Origin: Reclinomonas americana ATCC 50394
Lineage: Eukaryota; Jakobida; Jakobea; Jakobida
DNA length: 64,000 bases
Direction of reading: 5' to 3'
Assembly: GCA_048213135.1 (NCBI GenBank)
Contig: PS015009.1
Location: 1,426,001 to 1,490,000 of the forward strand
The position numbers and the translations under genes are program-made. Of the stretch, positions 25,973 to 35,297 are shown one piece after another (positions within the stretch are counted from its first letter, which is position 1; the number at the start of each line of letters is the position of its first letter). Under the pieces are notes generated by a model. It ran no database searches. It was not told where the DNA came from and saw only the letters and a list, made by a program, of their open reading frames with translations.

Positions 25973-26540
25973 CAGGTTGTTTTTTTATTTGTTGCCAAAC
26001 TATTTCATCATGAATTTTTATTTCTGCCTTTCCCTGGCCTTCAGCTACAAAGGTAAATGGTCTGCTCGAATTATTTATAACAAGCCAGTAGTCGCAAATG
26101 GAAGTAAATCTATTGATTAAATTCGAAATGCCCCGAAAATAGCGCCTGCGTATTGTTTCTTCCGGTATGCTATGGCCACCTTCGCTTACTCTTGTTTTAA
26201 CCCGTTCGATTGCGAGGTTTACATCGTTTAACCAGAAATATAGAAGAGTGATTGAATACCCTTTTTCTTTGGCTATTTTAATAGTATTCAAGTATGATAA
26301 AGTTGTCAAAGTCGTTTCAAAGGCAAAATCAACCTCGCTATTTAAAAGTTCATCAATTCTTTCAATCATTATTCTGCCGGCTTGAAATGACACACTTTCT
26401 GGCTGGAACGGGGAAAGCCCCTTTGCAATTTCATCTGCATTAACAAATTCCTTGCAATCAAGCATTTCAGGAAGTACAGTGAAAGATGCTGTTGTTTTTC
26501 CAGCTCCGTTGCATCCTGAAATAATATAAAGATTTGGCAC
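25959..26540 (-). CDS. Zeta-toxin-like P-loop kinase
   Basis: 193 residues. The N-terminus shows the Walker A GCNGAGKTTAS (residues 9-19), then FVNADEIAKGLSPFQPE, the substrate Asp region of zeta toxins, and FAFETTLTT further on. An Arg-rich lid segment (EETIRRRYFRGISNLI) lies near residue 135. Zeta toxins phosphorylate UDP-N-acetylglucosamine and so poison cell-wall synthesis; this Gram-negative subgroup is less well studied. No epsilon antitoxin precedes it; a 55-residue ORF overlaps its end. The surrounding DNA is AT-rich, suggesting transfer. Confidence 0.82.
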   Translation of the reverse strand: MPNLYIISGCNGAGKTTASFTVLPEMLDCKEFVNADEIAKGLSPFQPESVSFQAGRIMIERIDELLNSEVDFAFETTLTTLSYLNTIKIAKEKGYSITLLYFWLNDVNLAIERVKTRVSEGGHSIPEETIRRRYFRGISNLINRFTSICDYWLVINNSSRPFTFVAEGQGKAEIKIHDEIVWQQIKKQPDENE

Positions 26541-26669
26541 TTGTTATTATTTGTCTGTTAAAGCTAATAATATTTGAGCGTTTAATATTTTAGAGTGGTA
26601 TTTTGCAGAATGTTACAGATCTGTTTTGTAAAAACCTCTATTAGTTGTTGATTTACAAGTCACTATTCT

Positions 26670-27708
26670 TTATTCCTTATTTACCTCCGAAAGATATTTA
26701 TCAAAAAACCTTTCAAAAATGTGTTGAGATTCACGGAACATTATATGGTACTCTTTTGAATGCATTGTCATTTCCCTCACCATTGGATGTCTAAATGACA
26801 TTTCAAAAATTTCTAAAAAATCTCTAACTGCTGATTCTTTTTCTTTATTGGATTTCCTCGTTTGAAGTATTTTTATTGTCTCATTACCTAACTCATAAAT
26901 CCAAGGAAAATCATTTTTGAAAATACTCAAAGCCATTAATATTGGAAAATGAGAATTTACACCTTTGGTAAAATGTAGCAGTTCCTCGATCATTGCGGGA
27001 TGAATCTTTCTCCTTTTCCTAAATTCAGGATCAACCCTATTTTCAATTCTTGATGGCAAATCTTCAAACATAATTTTTACTTCCTCAAAAAGCTTTGCAA
27101 CAGAGGTTTCGGCAACATCTTCTACTTTGTTGCTTACTTCGGGTATATTTGTGTTTTTTGAAATTATTTCTGCAGATTTGGCCTTAAAGCTTTCAACGAG
27201 AGTTTTAACTATATTTTCGTCTGGGTCTAAGCCAGGAACTTTTTTTATTAATTCAAAGACCAACTTTGTCAAAGAAGCAATATCGTCATCAAGGTTTTGA
27301 AATTGGGCAAAAGGTCCTTTGATTGCTGAACTTAAAGGAACTCCTAGAGCAAGTCCTACGACTTTTGTGTTAAGTTTTCCTTTAGCGACACCGGCCTCAT
27401 AAAGAATCCACGGCCTATCAACACTGTTTTGAGTTAGCAAGCAAACAACATCGGTTGCTTCGTCAATCTTCTCCATGATGGCTGGATACCATTCAGACCC
27501 GTATTCAATTCCTTGAGTTGCTTTTTTGTCAGAAGAGCGAAAGGATTTTAATGCGCCGGCACTTGCGCTCCTTAATAAGTTTCCAAATTCCTCCGCAAGT
27601 TCTGCGTCTCTAGTGTCGTGACTGATAAAAATTAATGGAGTTTTATTTTTTACAATTATTTCTTTTGCCTCGTCTTTTTTGACAAGCTCGGGCGTATTTT
27701 TTTGCCAT
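26670..27708 (-). CDS. TIR-domain protein, start out of frame by one base
   Basis: From the ATG at 27476 onward there are 268 residues, but the open frame runs back to 27714 and adds the true start of the TIR domain (PLIFISHDTRDAELAEEF, then SSDKKATQGIEYGSEWYPAI). No ATG, GTG or TTG occurs in that frame between the stop at 27714 and 27476. A good ATG at 27708 (GATATGGC) is separated by an A7 run (27697-27703); with six A it would read in frame to give about 345 residues. The TIR domain ends near VVGLALGVP; WILYEAGVAKG holds the Glu expected for NADase activity. A ~150-residue helical domain follows (residues ~200-345), with no known match. Probably an NAD-depleting defence effector. Confidence 0.75.
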
Positions 27709-27824
27709 ATCGTTTACAGATTGGTAAAGGGTTAGGGTCAAAGCCAATTCATAAATATACGTACACAAATTCACATTTAAAAAATTCAGCACATAATGGA
27801 TGATTGCTTAGCAGTTCCCCCAAC

Positions 27825-27848
27825 AAAAAACCCCCGCATTCGCAGGGG
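27825..27848 (-). terminator. Rho-independent terminator of the Nfu gene
   Basis: On the minus strand, stem CCCCTGC - GCGGGGG around a GAAT loop is followed by TTTTTTG. It separates the Nfu transcript from the TIR gene. Confidence 0.9.
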
Positions 27849-27876
27849 TCATTCAATATGTCATTAAATAAATTTC

Positions 27877-28476
27877 TTACTCCGCTTCCGCCACTACTTC
27901 CTTCACCTCGGGTATCATGCGTTTCATCATGCCTTCAATACCCGCTTTAAGGGTGATCATGCTGGAGGGGCAACCGCTGCAGCTTCCCTGCATCATCAGG
28001 TTTACCTTACCATCTTCATAGCTTTTGAACTGTATGGCGCCACCGTCCATTTCTACGGCAGGTTTTACGTAGTTTTCTAAAAGTTCCTTAATGCGTTTTA
28101 CCACGTCGTCGTCATCGGCGGCTACTTCGTTGCTGCTTTCGGCTTTGCGCAGTACCACTTCTTCTTCATTCACCACGGCCTTGCCGTCTTCCAGGTATTC
28201 TTTTAAAAATTGTTTGATGGTAGGAATCACATCCTGCCAGTCGTCGGTGTCGCTGGTTTTGGTCAGCGTGATGAAGTTGCTGGCAATGAAAACAGATTTG
28301 ATAAAAGGAAAAGTGAACAGCTCCTGCGCCAGTGGCGAAGGGCCTGCGGTTGATTCATCGGCAAAGTCGATGCTCTTGCCCGGGTACAGTAGTTTGTTGG
28401 CCACAAACTTCATGGTTTCGGGGTTGGGCGTCATCTCGGTATAGATACTGATAACCGGGTTTCCTGTCTTGATCAT
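27877..28476 (-). CDS. Nfu-type iron-sulfur cluster carrier
   Basis: 199 residues with the two-domain architecture of Nfu1: an N-terminal Nfu_N domain (ISIYTEMTPNPETMKFVAN, residues ~8-95) and a C-terminal NifU-like domain with the cluster-binding CxxC (SCSGCPSS, residues ~165-172), preceded by VKPAVEMDGGAIQF. It carries [4Fe-4S] clusters to target proteins in the cytosol. It has a clear -7 promoter and its own terminator. Confidence 0.94.
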   Translation of the reverse strand: MIKTGNPVISIYTEMTPNPETMKFVANKLLYPGKSIDFADESTAGPSPLAQELFTFPFIKSVFIASNFITLTKTSDTDDWQDVIPTIKQFLKEYLEDGKAVVNEEEVVLRKAESSNEVAADDDDVVKRIKELLENYVKPAVEMDGGAIQFKSYEDGKVNLMMQGSCSGCPSSMITLKAGIEGMMKRMIPEVKEVVAEAE

Positions 28477-28501
28477 AATCTCGTATTTAAAAAATTCGAT
28501 A

Positions 28502-28509
28502 CAAAATTA
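28502..28509 (-). promoter_or_regulatory. -7 promoter element of the Nfu gene
   Basis: The minus strand reads TAATTTTG, matching TAnnTTTG, 25 nt before the start codon. A TTTG occurs upstream but at a wider spacing than usual. Confidence 0.5.
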
Positions 28510-28666
28510 GCAAGAATTGTGCAGGTATAACTACAAATGGGTACGGACGGGGTTAAATTTTCGGGTTTCGCAAACCGCCGGGCAGGCGCCGCCACCTTTA
28601 ATTATTGGCGGGTTATGCATAATCCTGCAATAATATGTAAATTCACCTCCATATAACTATCCAAAC

Positions 28667-29464
28667 ATGAAATATGCTTATGTACTGATTGTCATGGGCT
28701 TGATGGCCTGTGCCGACCTGCAGGCGCAACCCGGTCAAAAGCGGGCTTCGCACTCCACCCTGGGCAGGAAACGCAATAACCTGCCGCCTTCCCAATATAA
28801 AATAGCGCAGTTCGACGGCCGCTGGCAGGAAGTGAGCCGCCAGGGCAGCAAGGACAAACAACCCGTGAGTGTTACCGATACCATGTACCTCAACTTCCTC
28901 AGCAACGGCACGGTTGAAGTAACGGAGGGGAAATCGGCCACCATTACCGGCGGTACAACCATTGAGCCCGGCGATTACCTGAACACCTCGGTCAATGATT
29001 ACAAGATCATTTCTATATCGTCCAACGAAATGGTGCTCGACGACCTGAACGGATCACTGCGCCGTTTTGAAAAAAGACAAGCCTTCGCGTTTGAGAACCC
29101 CGCTACTTATAATCATACCATTGGCGATACCAGTGCCGGTAAAATAGAAATAACGGCTGCCAATATGATCCGCAACTGGTTCGTATACCGCAGGGGTGCC
29201 AATCCGGGCGCTGTTGCCAATAGCACACCGGTGATCCGCAACCTGAAATTATCGAAAGAACAGGGAGGTGTTTATAATGGCGAGATCGAGTTTGCCATTT
29301 CCGGTAAAGTAATTACCGAGCCGTGCACGTTCAGTGTTTCGGGTAATGACGTAACCATTAAAGCGACCACGCAAAACTGGAATACTAAAATATACAAGGC
29401 CGATGGTAAGGAAATGATGCTGGGGAAGAAAGGGGAACTGGTATATTATTTAAAACCGTTCTGA
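28667..29464 (+). CDS. Secreted protein of unknown function
   Basis: 265 residues with a signal peptide (MKYAYVLIVMGLMACADLQAQ; a Cys within it could be a lipobox). Two beta-rich halves follow: FDGRWQEVSRQ .. TMYLNFLSNGTVEV resembles lipocalin-like Bacteroidota domains, and the second half (NWFVYRRGANPGAV .. KIYKADGKEMMLG) looks like a repeat of the same idea. No catalytic motif. It converges with the helicase gene, with a palindromic repeat between. Confidence 0.55.
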   Translation: MKYAYVLIVMGLMACADLQAQPGQKRASHSTLGRKRNNLPPSQYKIAQFDGRWQEVSRQGSKDKQPVSVTDTMYLNFLSNGTVEVTEGKSATITGGTTIEPGDYLNTSVNDYKIISISSNEMVLDDLNGSLRRFEKRQAFAFENPATYNHTIGDTSAGKIEITAANMIRNWFVYRRGANPGAVANSTPVIRNLKLSKEQGGVYNGEIEFAISGKVITEPCTFSVSGNDVTIKATTQNWNTKIYKADGKEMMLGKKGELVYYLKPF

Positions 29465-29469
29465 AAATC

Positions 29470-29556
29470 CGGATATGAGTATCAGGTATTAAGTATCAAG
29501 ATAGTTGTCCTCATAGCAGGCTCCTGATACTTAATACTCGATACTTACTACTAATT
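29470..29556. repeat. Palindromic intergenic repeat, copy B
   Basis: Left arm GTATTAAGTATCAAGATAG is answered by the complement of GAGTATTAAGTATCAGGAG. It lies between two convergent genes and belongs to the same family as copies at 731-801, 37697-38150 and 45064-45143. Confidence 0.65.
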
Positions 29557-29561
29557 CTATC

Positions 29562-31913
29562 TTATTCAATAATCCTCAGCTTCGCATAATTCAGCATAAT
29601 CTTCTTCTCGCCGTTTTGTTCAAACTTAACCGTGGCGATGGGGTTGTGCGCTGCGCCTTCCATTTTGATCACTTCGCCAAAACCGAATTTCTGGTGCTCC
29701 ACTTTCTGGCCGGCCTGCAGGTTGGACGTGTCGCTTGGTGTAAAGTCGGCACTGGGTGTATGCTCTACTGTTTTAGGGTTAGGCTTGGGTGTGCTGTAAG
29801 ACGGTGTACTGCTTTTACCCGGAGGTGCGCCATATTGTCTTTCGGCCTGGAAGGCGGGTTTATTGCCACCAAAGCCTCTTTGCATTCGTTCAAACGCGGT
29901 GCCGGTATTCCAGCCGTTGAGTGTGTTGCGGGAGTTGCCCCCGGCATAGCTGCGGTCGAGGTACTGTTCGGGGATCTCTTCCAGGAAACGGCTGGGATCA
30001 TTTTGCTGCAGCTGTCCGAAACGGTAACGGGCATTTGAAAAACTCAGCCACAACCTTTGCTTGGCACGGGTGATGGCCACATAAAAAAGCCGGCGTTCTT
30101 CTTCCAGCTCTTCCCGGGTATTGATGCTCATGGCATTGGGGAAAAGCGTTTCTTCCAAACCACCGATGAACACTACCGGGAACTCCAGTCCTTTCGCTGC
30201 ATGTATGGTCATCAGTTTTACCACATCAGGGTTCTGATCTTTATCATCGTCGGCATCGGTGAGCAGGGTGATCTGTTGCAGGTAGCCACCCAGGGTTTTA
30301 TCGCCTACTTCACCGTCTTCCTCGTTCATGGGTGTTTCGGTGAATTCCTTGATGGAGTTGAGCAATTCCTGTACGTTCTCGTAACGGGCCAGGCCTTCGG
30401 TGGTTTTATCGCTGAAGAGTTCTTTAACCAAAGTGGTGTTCTTACCTACCAGCACGGCCAGGTCGTAGGCGTTCTTTTTATCCAGCTCGCTCTGGAACAT
30501 CTTTACCATAATAACGAAGTTGTCGATGGTTTCGAGTGTGCCACTTCGGAAGCCGTACATGGATGCGTTGCAGAGAATATCCCATAAGGTGAGGTTGTTC
30601 TCATTGGCCAGCAGTACCGCTTTATCGAGCGTGGTTTTGCCGATGCCCCTTGCGGGATAGTTGATGATGCGTTTCAGCGCTTCTTCATCTTTTGGGTTCA
30701 CCACAATACGCAGGTAAGCGATCATATCCTTTACTTCCTTTCGCTGGTAAAAACTCATACCGCCGTAAATGCGGTAAGCAATACCCATGCGGCGAAGCGC
30801 CTCTTCAAAAGAACGGCTTTGCGCATTGGTGCGGTAGAGAATAGCAAAGTCTTTGTTGTAATAATGATTGCGCAACTTCTGTTCCTGTATGGTGTCGGCC
30901 GTCATTTTGCCTTCATCATTGTCGGTCATGGTGCGCACGAGCCTTATCTTTTCGCCTTCCTCATTATCGGTGAACAGTTTTTTATCGATCTGCCCTTTGT
31001 TGTTGGCGATAACCTCATTGGCAATGGTGAGTATGCTTTTAGTGCTGCGGTAGTTCTGCTCCAGCTTTACCACTTTCACATCATCATAGTCGCGTTCAAA
31101 CTGCAGGATGTTCTCTATCGTAGCGCCGCGGAAACTGTAAATACTCTGCGCATCATCGCCCACCACGCATACATTCTCGTGCATGGCGCCGAGCAGTTTG
31201 ATGATCTCGTACTGGGCAGTATTGGTATCCTGGTACTCATCGATCATAATGTATTTAAACTTATGCTGGTATTTGCTTAAACTGTCGGCATTGTTCTTCA
31301 GCAGTATGTACATCTTGAACAACAGGTCGTCAAAATCCATGGCGCCGTTTTTGAAACAGCGTTCGGCGTAGGCTTTGTAAATATTTCCCAGCATGGGCCT
31401 GTTTGCCCGGCTGTCTTCCTGCTGCAGTGCCCAGTCGTTAATGTATTCTGCCGGGCCCACCAACGCGTTCTTGGCCGCTGAAATGCGGTTGTATACTACG
31501 TTGGGCTTGTATTGCTTATCGTCGAGGTTCAGTTCATTGATCACCGTTTTTACCACGCTTTTGGCATCGTCGGTATCATAAATGGTAAAGTTGTTGGGGT
31601 AGCCGATCTTACCTGCTTCTGCACGCAGGATACGGGCAAACACACTGTGAAAAGTTCCGATGTATAAATTGCGGGCTTCGGTGCCGCCGAGTATTTTTTC
31701 AATACGTTCTTTCATTTCGGCGGCCGCCTTGTTGGTGAAGGTCAGCGCCAGTATATTGAAAGCGTCCACACCATTGGCCATCAGGTGGGCGATGCGTGTG
31801 GTGATCACTTTGGTTTTACCGCTTCCCGCGCCGGCAATGATCATCAAAGGGCCGTTGATATGCATAACCGCTTCCCGCTGCCGTTCATTCAGTTCATCTA
31901 AATAATTCCTCAT
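29562..31913 (-). CDS. uvrD: UvrD/PcrA-family DNA helicase
   Basis: 783 residues, normal for UvrD/PcrA. Superfamily 1A motifs in order: MIIAGAGSGKTKV (Walker A, residue ~24), LALTFTNKAAAEM, IMIDEYQDTN (Walker B), VCVVGDDAQSIYSFRGA, VVKLEQNYRST, LMTIHAAKGLEFPVVFIGG and LFYVAITRAKQRLW. The Pro/Ser-rich linker and C-terminal Tudor-like end (GQKVEHQKFGFGEVI) are as in PcrA. It unwinds DNA 3' to 5' in nucleotide-excision and mismatch repair. PcrA, UvrD or Rep cannot be told apart from sequence alone. Confidence 0.94.
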   Translation of the reverse strand: MRNYLDELNERQREAVMHINGPLMIIAGAGSGKTKVITTRIAHLMANGVDAFNILALTFTNKAAAEMKERIEKILGGTEARNLYIGTFHSVFARILRAEAGKIGYPNNFTIYDTDDAKSVVKTVINELNLDDKQYKPNVVYNRISAAKNALVGPAEYINDWALQQEDSRANRPMLGNIYKAYAERCFKNGAMDFDDLLFKMYILLKNNADSLSKYQHKFKYIMIDEYQDTNTAQYEIIKLLGAMHENVCVVGDDAQSIYSFRGATIENILQFERDYDDVKVVKLEQNYRSTKSILTIANEVIANNKGQIDKKLFTDNEEGEKIRLVRTMTDNDEGKMTADTIQEQKLRNHYYNKDFAILYRTNAQSRSFEEALRRMGIAYRIYGGMSFYQRKEVKDMIAYLRIVVNPKDEEALKRIINYPARGIGKTTLDKAVLLANENNLTLWDILCNASMYGFRSGTLETIDNFVIMVKMFQSELDKKNAYDLAVLVGKNTTLVKELFSDKTTEGLARYENVQELLNSIKEFTETPMNEEDGEVGDKTLGGYLQQITLLTDADDDKDQNPDVVKLMTIHAAKGLEFPVVFIGGLEETLFPNAMSINTREELEEERRLFYVAITRAKQRLWLSFSNARYRFGQLQQNDPSRFLEEIPEQYLDRSYAGGNSRNTLNGWNTGTAFERMQRGFGGNKPAFQAERQYGAPPGKSSTPSYSTPKPNPKTVEHTPSADFTPSDTSNLQAGQKVEHQKFGFGEVIKMEGAAHNPIATVKFEQNGEKKIMLNYAKLRIIE

Positions 31914-31986
31914 GCGGCGAAGTTACGAAGAGTGATCCTGTGCCCGGTGGCTGTGGGGAAATATCTTGCCAAAAATGAGAAAAGGA

Positions 31987-33384
31987 TCAGAAACCCGGCA
32001 CGTTGGCGCATCCACCCATAGCGGCGATCTTGGTATCCATCCTTGTCCACAAAGTGAGCGCCTCCAGCTGGGCTACGGTGTACACATTCTTCAAGTTGTC
32101 GAACACCTTACCGTTGGCATGCGTTTTACCGTTGGCCTTATCTTCACAATACCGCTTCAGTAAATAATTGGGCAGGTAAACCACCGCCTGTTCAACCACA
32201 TTCCGGCCAATATTGTTCAGGTGATCGTCGCCTGCGGGTTCAAACCAATTGTTGAACGTGGTCTGGTCAATCAGCAATTTGGCATTTGGCATATCCGGCG
32301 ATGTACTGCTCATGGCATTATAAGGGTCATCGCCATGCGACATATAATATGACGAGCCGGTATAAAAATGCGGTATCGCATGTATTTTTCCCTGTCCGCC
32401 TCTTTGTTCCAGTGTAACGGCAATGTTAAGTGTACGCAGCGCTATTCTCAAAAAACCCGTGGTACCCCAGCAACCGGCTGTGCGGTGCTGCAATATGGAG
32501 TTGGGACTGTCGGCCAGCTTGGTACCGCTGATGATGTATTCTGCCGGGGGCGAACCGTAATACTGCCATTGATTGTACACATTGGCGGCATCAAGCCCCC
32601 CGCTGAAATGAGCGAGTTGCCGGCACCAGCCCACCAGGTTCACTACCGTATCGAAGCGGTTGCTGCCGATGAGGTTGTTGTCTTTCAAAAAAGTATAAAT
32701 GCGGTTAGGATCACCGGGTGTACAGTTGCCCAGTTCGAGGGGAATGGAATAAGCATTGAATACCGGCGTCCATCGGAACAGGTTGCGGCTGTCGAATAAC
32801 AGGGTCAGTTGTTCAACACCATAGGTGAGCAGGCTCCAGTTCAGTCGCACATCCCCTTCCATTACGAGCGACTGCGCCACATAAGCAATGTAATATTTCC
32901 AGGCACTGGCCGGGCTGAGGCGGGTAGAGGCATTCTCTGCCGGCCCGGGTGTGGACGACATTACCGGCGCTGCTTCCAACCCCGGCGACTGGTAACCGAG
33001 AATGAGTTTATACATGGCGGCCAGTTCATTTTTCTGTGTGGCTGTCCAGTTTTTGTAATTCACGATGCTGCCATCGGTGTTTTGCCAGTTGATCGTATCG
33101 CGGATCGAAACGCGGGTGCTGAGCCAGTTCTCCAGCGAGAACGGGGGTGCCAGCGTTCCGCCTTCCCCTTCACCGGCTGGTTCAAAACTGGTATATAAAC
33201 GTTTTTTGTCAGCATCATACTCTATCGGTGTTTCATTGCGCAGCAGGTCAACAATATAATCTGCTTCCGCCTGCGGCAATCCCAGGAGGGAGTCTGCGCC
33301 ACCGGCGGTATAGTATAGTGCGATATCAGCGGTGCCGTTTACGTTTTTAAAAACGGCGTACTGGTTAACAGATTTGCGGGCCAT
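31987..33384 (-). CDS. Transglutaminase-like protein with a novel N-terminal domain
   Basis: 465 residues, no signal peptide. Residues 1-74 form a domain that is about 60% identical (45 of 74 positions by eye) to the separate 74-residue protein encoded just upstream. Near residues 303-352 the order Cys (GCWGTTGFLRIALRTLNIAV, Cys305), His (IHAIPHFY, His335/His339) and Asp (HGDDPY, Asp352/353) with spacings of ~34 and ~13 matches the transglutaminase/cysteine-protease triad. The middle region is Trp-rich and unassigned. The substrate is unknown; cytosolic location is inferred. Confidence 0.6.
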   Translation of the reverse strand: MARKSVNQYAVFKNVNGTADIALYYTAGGADSLLGLPQAEADYIVDLLRNETPIEYDADKKRLYTSFEPAGEGEGGTLAPPFSLENWLSTRVSIRDTINWQNTDGSIVNYKNWTATQKNELAAMYKLILGYQSPGLEAAPVMSSTPGPAENASTRLSPASAWKYYIAYVAQSLVMEGDVRLNWSLLTYGVEQLTLLFDSRNLFRWTPVFNAYSIPLELGNCTPGDPNRIYTFLKDNNLIGSNRFDTVVNLVGWCRQLAHFSGGLDAANVYNQWQYYGSPPAEYIISGTKLADSPNSILQHRTAGCWGTTGFLRIALRTLNIAVTLEQRGGQGKIHAIPHFYTGSSYYMSHGDDPYNAMSSTSPDMPNAKLLIDQTTFNNWFEPAGDDHLNNIGRNVVEQAVVYLPNYLLKRYCEDKANGKTHANGKVFDNLKNVYTVAQLEALTLWTRMDTKIAAMGGCANVPGF

Positions 33385-33399
33385 AGTTTAGTTTTGATG

Positions 33400-33624
33400 T
33401 TATTCCCCGTCGCCAACGTTTTCAAATGAGGTGGACAGGCGTTTCAGTGCCACATCATAATACACCGGCTTTTCATTGCGCAGGATATCGATAAGGTAAG
33501 CCGCTTCGGTAAAAGGAATGCTGAGTATGGGATCTGCGCCGCCACCATCGTAGTATATGGCGATGTCAGACGTACCGCCTACATTGTGGAACACCGCGTA
33601 CTGGATAACTAATTTTTTTGCCAT
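33400..33624 (-). CDS. Stand-alone copy of the transglutaminase-like protein's N-terminal domain
   Basis: 74 residues, first gene of a two-gene unit: its stop is 15 bp from the start of the 465-residue gene. It aligns without gaps over its full length with residues 1-74 of that protein (shared QYAVF.NV.GT.DIA.YY, GGAD, DLLRNE-like, KRL.TSFE). It ends exactly where the partner continues into its extra domains, so it looks like a domain duplication retained as a separate gene. Role unknown; dimerisation with, or inhibition of, the larger protein is possible. Confidence 0.7.
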   Translation of the reverse strand: MAKKLVIQYAVFHNVGGTSDIAIYYDGGGADPILSIPFTEAAYLIDILRNEKPVYYDVALKRLSTSFENVGDGE

Positions 33625-33743
33625 AAGGGATTTATTTGGGGGCGAAAATAATACGCTCTGCCGTTGCCTGCAATGGCCTGTTAGTGGTATTGCTGTTGCT
33701 TCTGCACCGGAATCAGTATATTAGTATACCAAAACGCACCCTT

Positions 33744-35297
33744 ATGCCTTTCTTCGATTTTCACTGTCACCCCGGGCTTAAACCGCAGTTCTCCGACCCG
33801 GCTACCAAGCCTTCGCCCTGGGATAACATCAGCGCCAGGCTGGCGGTGTTCAACAGCATACAGATCAGCATTAATGCCCTGTTCAATGAAGTGCTCAACT
33901 CGCAGAGTTCCTTATCACAACTGGTGGGCGCCGATGTAAAGCTGATTGGGTTGATCCTGCATGCGCCGGAACAAAAAATCGGGCAGGTGCTGGGTGAAAA
34001 AAAGATCGTGAATAAAGGGAAGGTGAACCTCATCAACAAAAAACAACTGGCTTACCTGTCATCGGGGGTACACAGTTTTGAGCTCATTAATGCCGAACTG
34101 GACTGGCTGCTTACAAGCGTGCCGCCACCGGGGATGGCCGGAGCTTCGCTTAAACTTCTGAATCATCCTTCGGATTTTAAAGAGAACAGTCCTTCAACCG
34201 TGTATGGTATGATCATCGTGGAAGGGCTCCATTGCTTTTTTTCCGATCCGAATGATGTTAACGCGAAAACGATTTTCACACAAAACTTCATCCAGTTCAC
34301 CGCCGCACACAAGGTAATGGCGATCAACATTTGCCATATGCAGCAGAATCCTTTCTGCAACCATGCGCATGGCATACAGTTCTTCAATCCCGGATATTTT
34401 TATCCCACACGCAAAGGCATCAGCACCTGGGGAAAGGAAGTGATACAGATGATGCTCGACAGGAAGATACTCACCGATATCAAACACATGAGCCTTTGGG
34501 CAAGATGGGAACTGTACAGCTGGTTCAGGGATGATGATGACGAAACCGTTTTCCTGCAACCCATCATCTGCACTCATGCAGGAACTACCGGGCTGTCCAT
34601 CAAAGACCGGGTAAAATATTTGTATCGCAAGCCCGCAGATAAAGGACTGGTATATGAAGTGACTTACCTGAAGCCCCGCAGCCGTCATGATGACGAGATC
34701 TTTCACAACTGCAGCAGCATCAATTTATATGATGAGGATATTGAGCAGATCCTGTTATCGGGCGGTATCATCGGCCTTTCATTCGACCAGCGCATATTGG
34801 GTTTTGCCGATGAAAGCGTTATTCCTTCACTCACCGATCCGCATGATGTGGAATACATCAGTCATATGGAAGCTGATTTTTTCCTGGGCCCCAACCCCGC
34901 TGCATTGCAGGTATGGCAGGGGGATGATGAAGTATGGGCCGCCGAAGAACTGGCCAATCTCGATCCTTCTTTGCTGATAGAACGCCACCGCCGTTTTCTC
35001 ATCAACAACATCATACATATTTTATGGGTGGCCAATAAACATCCGAAGATCGGGTTGCAAAAAGCCGCTAAACAAATTTGCCTGGGTACCGACTTCGACG
35101 GGTTGATCAATGCTATTGACTGCTGCAAACAAACCAGCGGGCTGCCCCAACTGAAAACGGCACTGAAAACACCGCTTACCACCGCCCTGTCCCGTGCCGG
35201 GCTGAATATTTCCGCCACCACATTACTGAACGGTATCTTTTATGACAACGGTAAAATCTTCCTCCTCAACAGGTTAGCGCTGATGAGTGGCTCCTGA
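33744..35297 (+). CDS. Metal-dependent amidohydrolase / M19 dipeptidase-like protein
   Basis: 517 residues from the ATG at 33744 (MPFFDFHCHPG), chosen because the HxH metal motif then lies right at the N-terminus as in the superfamily; the ORF start at 33636 adds an unrelated stretch. Other motifs: ICTHAGTTGLS, and LGTDFDGL near the C-terminus, the D/N-containing signature of membrane dipeptidase (M19). It is longer than M19 dipeptidase (~330-400) and has large insertions, so the substrate may not be a dipeptide. It is divergent from the transglutaminase-like pair across a ~120-bp spacer. Confidence 0.65.
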   Translation: MPFFDFHCHPGLKPQFSDPATKPSPWDNISARLAVFNSIQISINALFNEVLNSQSSLSQLVGADVKLIGLILHAPEQKIGQVLGEKKIVNKGKVNLINKKQLAYLSSGVHSFELINAELDWLLTSVPPPGMAGASLKLLNHPSDFKENSPSTVYGMIIVEGLHCFFSDPNDVNAKTIFTQNFIQFTAAHKVMAINICHMQQNPFCNHAHGIQFFNPGYFYPTRKGISTWGKEVIQMMLDRKILTDIKHMSLWARWELYSWFRDDDDETVFLQPIICTHAGTTGLSIKDRVKYLYRKPADKGLVYEVTYLKPRSRHDDEIFHNCSSINLYDEDIEQILLSGGIIGLSFDQRILGFADESVIPSLTDPHDVEYISHMEADFFLGPNPAALQVWQGDDEVWAAEELANLDPSLLIERHRRFLINNIIHILWVANKHPKIGLQKAAKQICLGTDFDGLINAIDCCKQTSGLPQLKTALKTPLTTALSRAGLNISATTLLNGIFYDNGKIFLLNRLALMSGS

